Source: Apteryx mantelli (lineage: Eukaryota > Chordata > Aves > Apterygiformes > Apterygidae). From it: 64,000 nt of DNA. This document shows, in pieces, positions 25,490 to 37,000 of this stretch. Every line of letters begins with the position of its first letter. The stretch's first letter is position 1. The notes under the pieces are model-generated. The model searched no databases, was not told the DNA's origin, and worked only from the letters and a program-made list of their open reading frames with translations. Made by a program: the position numbers and the translations under genes. Location: contig NC_089980.1 in NCBI RefSeq assembly GCF_036417845.1, positions 44,018,501 through 44,082,500 of the forward strand, written 5' to 3'.

Positions 25490-25790
25490 GTCTAAAAACT
25501 ATTTCATTTTTTACCTTTTACCCTTCTTATGTGAAGAGTGTTCCAGAATCTGACTGCTCTCACAGCTAGAAACCTTCTGATTTCCAGCTTAAATATACTT
25601 GTGTCCAGTCAGCAGCCACTTGATATGGAGTAGTTTTAATTCATATTCATGTCTTTAGATATTTAAAATTACAAAAGCTGATGTCATTGCATACAACCAA
25701 CTTTCAGATCTGTTCTTCAGGATTCAGAAAGGAAAAGATTATAAATTTGCTAAGGAAAAGGCACAAGTTTCTTTTCTTCTTACATCAGCA
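25490..25790 (-). repeat. CR1 LINE fragment in opposite orientation
   Basis: The plus strand GAAGAGTGTTCCAGAATCTG, AGAAACCTTCTGATTTCCAG and TTAAATATACTTGTGTCCAG match the antisense of a CR1 3' region. It lies about 200 bp beyond the end of the plus-strand CR1 copy. Confidence 0.5.
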
Positions 25791-27425
25791 CAGAGAAGGC
25801 GACCTAAACAACATTACAAAGGAAACAAAGATGTAACACAGGAATGGCTTGAAGAGGTGCCAGTTCAGGGCAGAACCAGGAGATCCATGACTGGGTGAAT
25901 GGCATATTGAGGTCATCAGTTTGATGGATCCAAAGGGCCAGCAGAAGCAACGCTTGAATTAAAAACTGCTGCTTGTAGTGGTGGGAGTAGTGGCTTGCCT
26001 GTGAGGAAGGAACCAGCTCCCCTTTTCTGTCTTCCCAAAATATGGGACAACAACAGTCACACTCATCTGCCATAATACGTGTGTGTCTCTATGTGGAGAA
26101 GTATGCATGTGAGAACTGACAGTCCTCCCCTGAATCAATACTCAGCTTTGTAGAGTAGAAATGATTTCTGCTGAATTGATGGCTATTTCATCCCATTGCA
26201 AACCATAACAGATGGGTTTTCTTCAGACCTCTGTGCATTTTAAAATTGTATTTACACTCACTAAGTTAGTCTTCTGTCTAAGAGGGAAAAAATAACAGTC
26301 TCCTGCTTCATTTTTTCCCTTCCCTGGTGCTGTGCTTTCCTGGGGCTGCTGGCTGAGTCCGACTCACCTCCTTTCTTCCTTTTGATTGTTTTCTGTTTCA
26401 AAAAAAGTTATCTGGTCCTTGTCTTGGAGACAGGAGTTCAGGCTCCTTTGGATTCAGCAGAGTAAGCTCCATAACATAAGCAAGCACTGGACTGGGAAGT
26501 GGAGAGATATAGGTACTCTTCAGTTTCTCCACAGAGAAAAAGAGACTGATACTGCTACACCCCCCCCACACACACCTCCTATAGTAAAAAATGTAATTTT
26601 TTTTAAAGAAAAGTGAAACACATAAATAAGGTATTATCACTCCTTCTAAGACGGACATCTGCAGTCCTGCCACCCTGGCAACATTGCAGTCAGCCAAGGG
26701 TATTTAGCCAAAAAGAAAATTCAATGTGTTTCTAATAAATGCTTCTGCTGCCCAATTTCCCATTTTTTATCAGCAAATCATTCTGCTGTTCTCTGTCATG
26801 TAGCAGTCATGTCCCACCTCAGAGACAGATGCATTTCAGTGGCATTTTTTTTTTTTTTTTTTTAATACAAGATAGCAATGCTTCATAAAAAGCTTTCTGG
26901 GATCAGGACAAAAGCTGCCATGGGTACCTAACAGTATGCTTGCTATCTTGCAATGAACTGGCTAGCATGCACATATGACTAGCTCCTGGTAGATCAAATA
27001 GCTGGCTTTTCCTAGAGCTTCTTTAGCTTAAAGGTTTGGGAAGGAAGTCCCAAGAATAATCTAAAGTTCTCAATTGTTGTGGCATGCAACGAACAGTAGT
27101 CTCTTCTTTTTCAAAGAGATCATACTCTTTCTAGATGAGCCTCAACCCACAGCAATACAGGAGCAGGACTGGAACGGACTGAGCAATGCGAAAGTCCAAA
27201 ATGGGATCTAGCTGGCTCCTCTGCGGGGGCAAAGTGACTGATCAGTCTGGATTTGCCCTCTGACAAACCCAGAGGGCATACCTTGCCAGACAGCAAACTG
27301 GCGACCAGCACCAGGACCTTCCCTGAGAGAGGAGGGTGCGGGGATCTTGAGGGATGGAAAGGCAGGACCAGGCTCAGCACTGAAAGGTCGCAATGGGACT
27401 TCGCTCCCTGCTGGTCCCTCTGCAC
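25791..27425. other. Sequence upstream of the CpG island, no recognised gene
   Basis: No exon recognised. A poly(T) run lies at about 26846-26863. Base composition turns G/C-rich from about 27.2 kb toward the CCDC167 promoter. Confidence 0.45.
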
Positions 27426-27858
27426 CCCACATCCCCTTCCCCCCCCCCGTCACTAGAACCGGCAGAGCCAACTCCAGCCAGCACCGCCGAGCTGCGCCCC
27501 ACTCTGCTCGCCACCGGCGACCCTGCCATACGTCCTACGGCTGTTCTCATCTTCCCCGATATCCCCGCGGGGTCCCTAAACCGCAGCTGCCCGCCCCTCT
27601 GCCGTTTCCCGCCGAGGCCTGCACCCATTGCGTGCCTGCCCCCCCTTCCCTGCCGCCACCCCCAGGGCGGCCGGGTCGGGCCGGGCCGGGCCGGGGACAG
27701 GCCAGGCCGCGTTGCCCTCTCCGGGGCAGGCAAGTGGAGGCCAGGCCGGTGCCTGTCCGAGCCCCCGGTGCGCCAACATCGGCGTGGCGGGCACCGCCCC
27801 CGGGACCCTGCTGGGCCAACGGCCCTGCCCAAGGGCCGGGGCGCAAACGCCCCTCACA

Positions 27859-27869
27859 AAGATGGCGGC
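27859..27869 (+). promoter_or_regulatory. YY1-type site 1
   Basis: AAGATGGCGGC exactly matches the YY1 core found near the start sites of many housekeeping genes. Same strand as CCDC167. Confidence 0.65.
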
Positions 27870-27893
27870 TGCCCGAGAGCCCAGCCCCTCACA

Positions 27894-27904
27894 AAGATGG
27901 CGGC
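27894..27904 (+). promoter_or_regulatory. YY1-type site 2
   Basis: A second AAGATGGCGGC lies 35 bp downstream of the first, within a short local duplication that shares CCCCTCACAAAGATGGCGGC or a near copy. Same orientation. Confidence 0.65.
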
Positions 27905-27949
27905 GGCGGCGCGGACGTGGCCGCGGCCAGGCTGCGGGGAAGGCACCGG

Positions 27950-27959
27950 GCGCATGCGC
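27950..27959. promoter_or_regulatory. NRF1-type palindrome
   Basis: GCGCATGCGC is a perfect NRF1 consensus palindrome, 22 bp before the CCDC167 start codon. Confidence 0.65.
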
Positions 27960-27981
27960 GGCGCCGCCGGGGCCCGGCACT

Positions 27982-28020
27982 ATGGGCAAGAAACGAGAGG
28001 GGCTGAGTGTGGCCTGGGAG
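27982..28020 (+). CDS. CCDC167: CCDC167 coding exon 1
   Basis: Encodes the 13-residue start MGKKREGLSVAWE, similar to the basic N-terminus of the human protein. The donor GTGAGG follows at 28021, phase 0. Confidence 0.9.
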
Positions 28021-31000
28021 GTGAGGTGGCCGTGGGGTGGCTCTGGGGTGGCCTTGCTCTGGGATGGGCTGGTTACGGGGTGGCTGTGGAGTGGGGTGAT
28101 GTGGCTCTCGGGTGGACTGGTTATGGGGTGGCTGTGCATTGGGGTGAGGTGGCCGTGGCGTGGCCTTGCTGTGGGGTGGGGTGGCTCTAGGGTGGCCTTG
28201 CTCTGGGATGGGCTGGTTACGGGGTGGCCGTGCTCTGGGGGTCGGGTGGCTGTGGAGTGGGGTGGCCATGGGGCAGGGTGGCCGTGCCAGGCAGAAGTGT
28301 TTCCCTGGAGCAGCAGTGGGAAGGGGGCCGCCCGGCCGGTGCCTGCCCCCCAGGTGGGGCAGGGACGGGGCATGGGGCAGCGCTGCCCTCCTTCCCGCTC
28401 TGGCCTTGCTCCACGTCACCACGGTTGGGTGCAGCTGCTGTTTTCCTGTGTGAAGGCCCTGTGTGGGGCTCTGCTGGGACCAACCTTTGCTGGGCTCTCC
28501 TGCGTGCAGAAAGCACAGCGCTGAGCTTAACTGTGACCATGGCCATTATTTTGGTCTTATTAAAATTCCCTGTTCAGAGGCTGTGATGTGTTGATTTAAT
28601 AAAGCATCTGTTAATCGGCAGAGTGCAATGCAGCCCTCACCTGTGAGAAATTGTCTGATATGAAACCAGGCACCACAAATCAGCCTGCTCTATGGTTGTT
28701 TCCCATCAGTAGCAGCTGCTCTCTAGCCTTGCTCAGAGACAGGTTTGCTTCCCTGGAGAAGTGCTGGGTTCTTAGTCCCAAACACTGAACTGAGCAATTC
28801 CCTTTGATGCTTTTGCAGAAGTTTTGAGAACATTAAGAGGCGCTTGCCCACAGTGACCTGTATGGAGAGGCAGTTCAGCAGGTGTTTCAGTGCAGGGTGT
28901 TGGAGTAAGCTCTTGCTGCTTGCTACTGCATCCACGCACAGCCCAGTCTTTGAGGGCTGTGATTAAATGAACAGTGTGGTGTGCTCAAGCTGTCTCTTGA
29001 GCAACTCTACAATAGTAGGTAAACCAGTATGCAAGATGGAGGAGAGTGCCAATACATCACAAAAAGGAGAAAGGGAAAAGACTTACTTTTAAAAGTATGC
29101 CTTCCTTCTAAAACCATTTTTATTGCTACCCTTGGGTGTTTCATAATCTTCAGAGTGGCAGGAGGTCTGCTGTCATAGCAGTTAATTTGTATTGACAAAT
29201 GGGGTACATTTGTTAAGGTCTCTCTGAAGCAGACTTCGTTCTGGCTCCTGCAGTGACCGGTGCTATCTTGACTGTTAAAGAGGTAGCAGGGGAGAGCCCA
29301 CAGTTCAGGTCTGTGGGTTGTAAATGCTTTGGGGAGAACAAAAGTCAGAACCTTTCTAACAAATGGCAGAAATGGGGCAGAACCAATCCAATGAATCTTG
29401 TTGATTACCTCTCTGTCCCTAAGTCTTTCCAGTGAGCTTACACAAAACAGACAAATGCAACTGGGGCAGAAAGGCTGAGAAAAGGACCTGGGGCATGCTG
29501 TGTATGCTTCATGTGCTGCTAATGAAAAATGTGAGTGTCCTATTGTGCCATACGACTGGGAGTTCAGTTTATAGTAGTGTTATGCTCTACTTCATCTAAT
29601 TAGGCCTTCATTGGAGAAGACAGACATTTCTGGGCACTCTAACCTAAATGCAGCAGCCAAAAGGTGTCCAGGGGGGAGTGTTCTGACAGTCCAAGCTTCT
29701 CCTCAGTAAGCCTAGCAGAAAGAACTGAAATAATGAATTTTTAGTTGTTGTTTCTGGAGATGTGACAGCCAAGGTGAGATGAGATGTTACCTTCCACAAA
29801 AAGAGGTGGTAAAAAGCATAAGCCCTTCTCTGAGATCTCCTGATCACAGAATGAAAAGGGACTGGTTTTAGTTGCCACAGAAAATTACTGAAAAATATTT
29901 GGGGACTTTTGTTATCTTTAGATTTTTGAAAGTTGTCATGATAGAACAAGCTGCTTTTGAAAGGACTGTAGAACTACTCATCTTGGGGGTGTTCTAGGTG
30001 AAAATTTAACCTCTGTACAAAATTACTACTAAAAGATAAAATCCTTTCGCTTGCAGTGAAGGGAAGATTACTGAATGGAAATTGGGGAGGAAGAAAACAA
30101 AATTACTTTAAGCCAGAGGAAGAGAAGTCTCTGTTTTAGGTATATCAAATGTCAGAATGCTTGACAACTATGATATTGATTTTATAATTTAAACTTTCTT
30201 TCAGTTCTTTATTACCTTCTGAGCTGTTATGATTGTAAAGAAAACTTTCCAAATGAGTCTTAATATGACATGATGCATGTCTATCTCTGAAAGGCCTAAT
30301 CTACGCAGTGTCATGCTTGTTTAACTAAAGTCATGATGCTAAATGAATGCAATTTTCTACGTGGACGCTTATGTCTGTTTAAATCTGCATATCCATTTAG
30401 CTTGCACTTACAAATTACAGGTGCAATTAATATGACCTGGTTGAAACAGATATAAATGTGTCTCTGTAATATTGTGGTGGTTTAAACTCATGCCACTTTT
30501 GTATAGCTTTGTTGTCTTCTGACAAGTGGTCCCATTGACAATACTGAACTACCCAGAACTTCCTTGATGAAATCCATCAGGAGAATGAAATTAGGAAGAC
30601 TCTGGTCAGTTCTGTGACAATGTAGGAAAAACTGGGAAGAGCTTAAAGAGTAACAAGGATGATCAAAGGTGTGAACAACTTGTGCAAGAAATGACTAAGT
30701 AGAGAATGTTCCTGTAAGCTTGAAAACAAATGACTGAAAGGGGATCTGATATAGGTCTATATTCTCTCTACACTACTTGTGATTTTAAACAAAAAATGAA
30801 TGTTCATTGTCTCTTCAGTACAAAAATTAGGGCTATCAAATGAAACTAGCAGATGCAAACTCAAAGCAAACCTGTGCCATACCTGTGCAAACCTTCCCAT
30901 AACTTGTGACTGTGATGTGAAACTCCTTGTCATGGGATGTTGTAGCCCTTAAAAATATACTTGGGCTTAGGCAGCACCTGAACATGTTAATGGAAGGAAA

Positions 31001-34000
31001 AAAATTGCGGGATTATTAAAGGCAAGGAGAACACCTTGTACTCAGGCAGTCCCTGACCTGCAAATGCTCAGTATGTATTTGGAGAAAGCATTGTTACATG
31101 TGTTGCCCAAGTCCTGTTTCTGACAGTGACTGATCAGTGTCTAGGCAAGAGTATTAAGAATAGGGGGAAAGGCGCATGTAGTCATTACTCAATAAAGCTG
31201 TTATAGAATTTTTCAAAACGCTGTGGATGGTGCTGTGTGGTCACATCTGTGTGACATCCTGCAATGCCTCTGATACAAGCTGAGACACAGAGTGCTAACT
31301 GGATAGGCTGTGAAGGAGAAGATGCAGGTGGGATCCAACCCTCTCTCCTTTACCTAAACAGAGGGTTGATCTGCCGGATTTATCTTAGACTTTGCTGATT
31401 GATTATCTTCTATTCTGTAGTAGCTTGCCTGGCAAATATTTCCAAGCATGCTGTGGGCACAGCATTTATGAAATGACTTGTCAGTATGCAGAATGGTTCT
31501 ACGAGCATGGTGAAATGGAAGTGAGTCCATTAAGCACAAGTTAGCATGTGATTTTAAACAAAACTCATCTCTGTTGGACTGATTTTAATAATCCAGACAA
31601 ATTTGTGGATGCAAGAACCACTAATTTCCTTGTGAAAAGAACTGCTCAGGTGTACTGGCAGGTGACAGGTAAGCATGAGGAGAATTCTCAGTGAAGGTTT
31701 TTTTTTCTTTTTCTTTGCCCCCACCTCTTCAGTTGGCTTTGATCTGTTTTATGTGAGGGTCAGGAGATGAAAACATCATTACCTAACGCTGCTGGATGTC
31801 AACGTATGTGTGATATGGCTCTTTGCCAGCATCTTAATTAGGGAATTCATAAAAGCGGAGGGAGGATGCCAGTTCTTGAAAAGTGCTTTTAGTCTTTCTG
31901 CTGGAAAGAAAGCTTTTATTAATTCATTACAAAATGAATTAAAAGGGATCCAGCTCAACTCTGTAAGCAAAGCTCCCTCCCTCCCTCTGTACTAACCATT
32001 TTGGATGGTCCCAGCAAATGAGATTTGTAATAAACATATAAGTCAGTTTGGACTGAAACCCACTCTGTGTTTCTCTGGTTTGAAGAGGCCTCTAGATTTT
32101 GTGCAAATGTTGTCAGAATTCAGTGAAATTGATTCTGTGCCTAGTCATACCTTTTGGAGTAAGGGAGGCACCTGGCCTTAGATCACTGTGTGTGTACAAG
32201 GCTGCTGGGACTTGATTTTCCAGAGTGTTTCATGGAGAGCGGAAGGGCAGTTCTATATGCCCTGAACTGCTATCTGGATGTTAAGCACCTGTTACACTTC
32301 CTCCTTTTAATGGGCACTACCTAAAGATGTTGCTGTGAGTAAAGTCCTTTATCCCTGCTACAGAGTGAGCTGACCCTGAAGAGTTGTAGTATGAGCTTTC
32401 CACATGCTGCGCTTGAGCTCTGTCCCAAAGGAACATCTTCATGGAAAGTGTGTGTGTGTGCACGGGGTGGGTGGGTAAGGAGAAGAGTTTGTTCTTCACA
32501 ATTTATTCACAACTGTGCTGAGATTGCCACTAAAAAGATATGTTAATGTGAAGTGCAGTGATGGTTCAGCATCCTGCTAGAGAGCTCAGCTCTTCACTTT
32601 CATGCAGACCTCAGACAGGCCTAGGTTTGTACCCCAACTAACCTCTTAGTGCATTTGTTAGCATGAGGGAAAGGTTTCCATCCACAGTAAGCTCAGGTGT
32701 GCACCTGTATTTAGAACTGCTCTCTCTTGAAGAGCTGCCCCTGGGCATTTTGCCGAAGCTTTACAGGTTCCCTTGAGCTACAGCCGTACAGGCTGTGGGG
32801 CCCCTAGGAGATTCCTTGGCAGCCCTGAGAATAAGCAGCAGAATAATTCTCAGACAGGTTGCTCTGATTTCTCCTCTGTGTTTATTTTCTCTTTCTCTAT
32901 TTCCTTTTGCCTTGCAGTGAAGAGTTGCTTGGATGGCTTAGCTGCTGAGAGACTCCTAGCATGCAGGAGCAGATCCCAAATCCCAAGTGAGGCAATGACA
33001 CTGGCATATCAGGATACTGCTCTGCCCGTAGTTCGGGCTATTGTCTGGGGCTCTTCGTGTAGATAAACCACCTCCAGAAGGCAGATAGTGTTTTCTTAAT
33101 TTGCAAGTAGGGAAACTGAGGCACAGTGAACGGAAAACATCTGGTAATCCTTTTGTATAACCCCCTTATGTCCCAGACCAGCCTGAAGAAAAGAAATAAT
33201 GGGATGCCAGAGAGAAATGTTTTGTTCCTTCAGCAGTTAGTTCCTCCTTCCTTGCATTTGTTGTGATTATTTTCTGTCCCTTGTGTCCCCAGCTCAGCAA
33301 AGCTGATGGTGCATTCTAGGGCTTGTAGTTAGTTAGTGAATTACTGTTCTCTGGCAGGGGAGCCAAACTTTGGTTTTGATTTAAGAGCAGAAAAACAGCT
33401 GGAACTTTTAAAGTATTACGTGGAATCTGGAGGGTTTTAGTCAGCAGAAAGTAAGCATATTGGCAGAGCTGGGTAGAATATCCCCTTATTATGTCTCATG
33501 AAAGCATGGGCAGAGAGCGTACTATAGAGAGCGACTGCAAACCGAGTGGGAGACCCAGTTCTGGAGGAGAGGAGGAGGAATGCATTGACGTGGCTAATTT
33601 AGTGGTGGGACTGGCAGCTGACTAACCAAAGCTCTTGTTAAATTGTATTATTTAATATGATTTTTAAAAACTGTCCTGGAAAAGGCATGATGCTTTCTAT
33701 AAGTTCACTGGCTAAGGAGGAGCCAGGTAACATGCTGAAGTACTTCTTGCTGTGTTTGTGAGGGTTTCCAACACATAAGGAAGCAGACATGCAGTCATTT
33801 GCAAATGGTAGGAACTGGTGATGGAGATAATCTGTTCAGGGGACTGAGCTTTGAGATTGATTGAATGAGCATGCCTCCTCCACTCTGCTGCACTTGGCCA
33901 TTAAATTAACTTGCTGATAAATGTGGTTGGAGCTGACTTGGGTGAAGTCCTTGGTTTACCCTGAAGCAGATTGGGTTGTGGTCAAATAATGCATCCTGCT

Positions 34001-37000
34001 GACACAGAATGATGAGCAGCTGGGGTGAGTAATATTCTTAACTGGCACAGCTGGATATGGAGGAAAACTATCTTCATCCTGAGTCAATGTGTTTCAGGTA
34101 ACATGTTCCAAAAATATCCCCGTTCCCAGCCAGGCAAACCCAAGCGTTGCCAACCACAGACAACATCTCTTCCCTCTACCTTGGGTTTGGGGAATGTGAC
34201 TTGGTACCAGTCCTTGGGCTCAGGGGAAGCTGGGTGGGTTCCTCTGGGGGTCTTGGGATCTCAGCAGCCTTGGCAGAGTTATATAATAAATAACAAATGA
34301 CTTTAAAACTGCAGTCTAGCAAGATGCAAAGATTTGAGCCTTGTTTTATGTGCCCCCCCCCCCCCCAGCTCTAATGTGATCCTTGCAGTGAGACAGTTCA
34401 GCTGGCTCAACTGCTCTTTGCAGTCTACCTTGCTCTCCCCTTTCCCTCTCCCATCCTGCTTATTTATAACTCTTGCCTGCTTTTTCTGAGTGTGTGTGCA
34501 ATTGTGGATGAGCTGAGGACAGAGCTCATCCCCAAAGCAGTATGAATTAGGGATCAGGGCCTTTAATTTTGTTTCTTGTTTCACTGTTGCTGGGAATGTT
34601 CATGCTCTGGGCCATCTCAGGTTGATGTCCAGGCAGCTGGTGTGTCATTCCACCTAGTTGCTTTAACCAGGACCCTGCTGTCTCTTAGCTTCTGGCTTGT
34701 GAATGCTGCCACCATAGAGAGGCTGTGCTGCCAGCAACCTTGCTGGACTTGGCCTTGCTTGGCAAGCCAGACTCAGCAGGGGCATTGTGGTAAGTAGCTG
34801 AAAAGAGAGGTCATTGCCACCTCAGGACATCAGGGCCATTTTCTTCAGGCTGGGATGTTGTGTTCATATTATATGATTAGTCCCACTGTTTCCCTGCTGG
34901 AAGCAAGCCTAAAAGACAAAGTTTTCCTTGTGATGCCTACACTCTGGTTGCCAGACATAAAAGAGGAATGATTCCCAAGAGAACTGTTTGGCCACAGTAC
35001 AATTCCCTCTTGTGCAAAGGCTCCCCACACCCAAGCAAGTAGATCAACTAGCCTGTGTTTATCCAGAATTACCCCCTCTCCATCCCACAGGAAAATACTC
35101 TAGTGTGTGTGTGTGGGGGGGGGGGGTAACCTGCCAGGAAGACAGCCAGTTTCTCTCTGCTGTAGCAACATGTTGCTGCCAAAACTTGGTGCAGGCTGGA
35201 GGTGTGTAGGCAGGGTGGAGGCCGTGGTGAACATGTCTTAAGGATTTTGTGCAGAGTGCTGCAGTGACCTTTCTGTCCAGCTCAATGTTGTCTGTGTGTA
35301 GCTCAGGATCTTTCACCCTGCAGGCCTTGTAGATTTAGCTGTGGAGGTAGGAGGTGGAGTGGCTGGACTGTGATCTTTCCCTTCTGAGCAGGGGTGGATC
35401 CATATCAGCTAGTAGAAACAATGAGGGTGATTGATGTGTTTTTCAGATCGATGGGCTGGAGGAGAAGCTGGCACTCTGCAGACAGAGTATAGAAGAGGTG
35501 GATCTTAAACTGCGCAGGGAGAAGCTCAGCCCTGAAGGAAGGTATTGATGATCGCCTCCTTTCAGAGCTATAGCTGTGCACTTCAGTTAGCTGCTGTCCC
35601 ATTGTGGTACTCAGCAAGGGCTCCTGGATGGATTGGAATTTGTGTGGTTTCCCATGACAAAACTGTCTTCCTCCAACTTGGTGCTTAGTTGGGGAACTTA
35701 CCTGTGTGAGAAGTTTAGTGATATATGGAGAGAGCTGATCTTACAGAGAGCCTCACTCAAACCTGCAGTGCACCCAGCCAGGCAGTGCATGGACCTCCCG
35801 GTTTATTTGCAGAACTAGCTCCAAGCCTGATAAGGAAACAGCTCTATAAGACAGGGAAAGGTTCCCTATGTGCTGCTACTCAAGCCTTGTGGGGGGCTGC
35901 CTAAGTTGAGACAGAGAAGATGGGTAGCAGCCACTACTCAAGGCCAAACCCAGACTGGGATGCATTTGGAGGAGGGCTGAGGGAAGTGACTCTTAACTCT
36001 GCCTGTGTTGCAAATATGCCTGGATGTAGGGATGCAATGATCCACTGCCTTTCCTTGGGAAAGGAAAGAGAGGCAATTCCCCTGACATCTGTTGCTGACA
36101 TAGAAGAGGCAACTGTAGTCTTTTGAGCTGAGATTCAAGCAAGGACTTTAATCTGGACTTTTTCAGGAGACACAGGCAGAACCTGACATCTCTCTGGAGC
36201 GTGAAGCAATAGAGAAGTCTTCAATCCTTAACAGGGTGCAAAAGCCAGGGCTTTCCCCAACTGGAATCTCCAAGCTGATTCTCAAATCTGTGAGCCTGAG
36301 GACATGCCTTTCCTCCAGTCATCAACATCCTATTGCTCTGCTCCTAACAAAGAGTCTGGAAAGCTCAGTTGTAGACCCAGGAAGGGAGCGGTCTTGTTGG
36401 TCCCTGTTTTCTGCTCTACAGGAGCATGTCCTATAGAACTCATTTAGAAATGGCCCCAGCAGTGACTCACACACTGAGATTTTCCAGCCTCAATTTATGT
36501 TCTTTGCTCTCCCTTTCCCCTCTGTTATTTTGCTCTCCAACTGCCATGCCTTGAACCAGTGCATCGCTCTCTTTTCTCCTCCTTTACTGGAATTTTATAT
36601 CCCCATTCCTATTTGGACAGGGGCCTCTCTCCTTTCCCTCATCTCTGTAGCTCCACATCTCACCAATCCTTTACCTAGGCCTAAATTTGTCCCCTTGTGT
36701 TACTTTCTGGACTCTTTGTCCACTGCTGAGGTGGCCAGCCAACCAGCCTCCTGTTGCAGTAACTTGACAGAATGGAACATACCCGTATGATTTCTCTGTG
36801 AAATGTTGGACCTAGAGCAGAGAATTAGGATTTGGGAATTCCTAGGGCCTTTTCTGAATTTCACAACTTGCGTGCAGATGGAAAGAGAAATCCTACTGCC
36901 CTAATTCAAATTATTCCTAAACCATGGAAGAAAGTCCTTGTCCCCTGATCAGAATCATTGATCTAGTGAGTACTACACAAAGGAGAGCTCTGCTTTCCCA

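Larger units (their letters stand above)
27430..28020 (+). promoter_or_regulatory. CCDC167: CpG island promoter of CCDC167
   Basis: This is the only strongly GC- and CpG-rich segment of the window. It ends at the first coding exon of CCDC167. There is no TATA box at a useful distance, so it looks like a housekeeping CpG promoter. It carries two YY1-type sites and one NRF1-type palindrome, listed separately. Long open frames cross it on both strands, as expected where stop codons are rare. The transcription start cannot be fixed from sequence alone but should lie within about 150 bp upstream of position 27982. An antisense transcript from the same island is possible but unsupported. Confidence 0.8.
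28291..35446 (+). other. CCDC167: CCDC167 intron 1 (rest)
   Basis: About 7.2 kb without a recognised exon. It contains an AATAAA at 28598, a CR1 fragment at about 30590-30820, a MIR fragment near 33.1 kb, a possible tRNA-like SINE at 32.55 kb and homopolymer runs near 34.36 and 35.12 kb. Confidence 0.75.

Noticed and set aside
1-27400. Possible MDGA1 3' exons, expected by synteny with human to the left of CCDC167
   Set aside because: No MAM- or immunoglobulin-domain-like exon was recognised on either strand. The gene, if syntenic, should lie further left.
27347-28586. Several long open frames (up to 298 codons) on both strands over the CpG island and G-rich repeat
   Set aside because: GC-rich DNA has few stop codons, and the frames overlap each other on both strands. 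Only the short MGKKREGLSVAWE exon is supported by homology and a splice donor.
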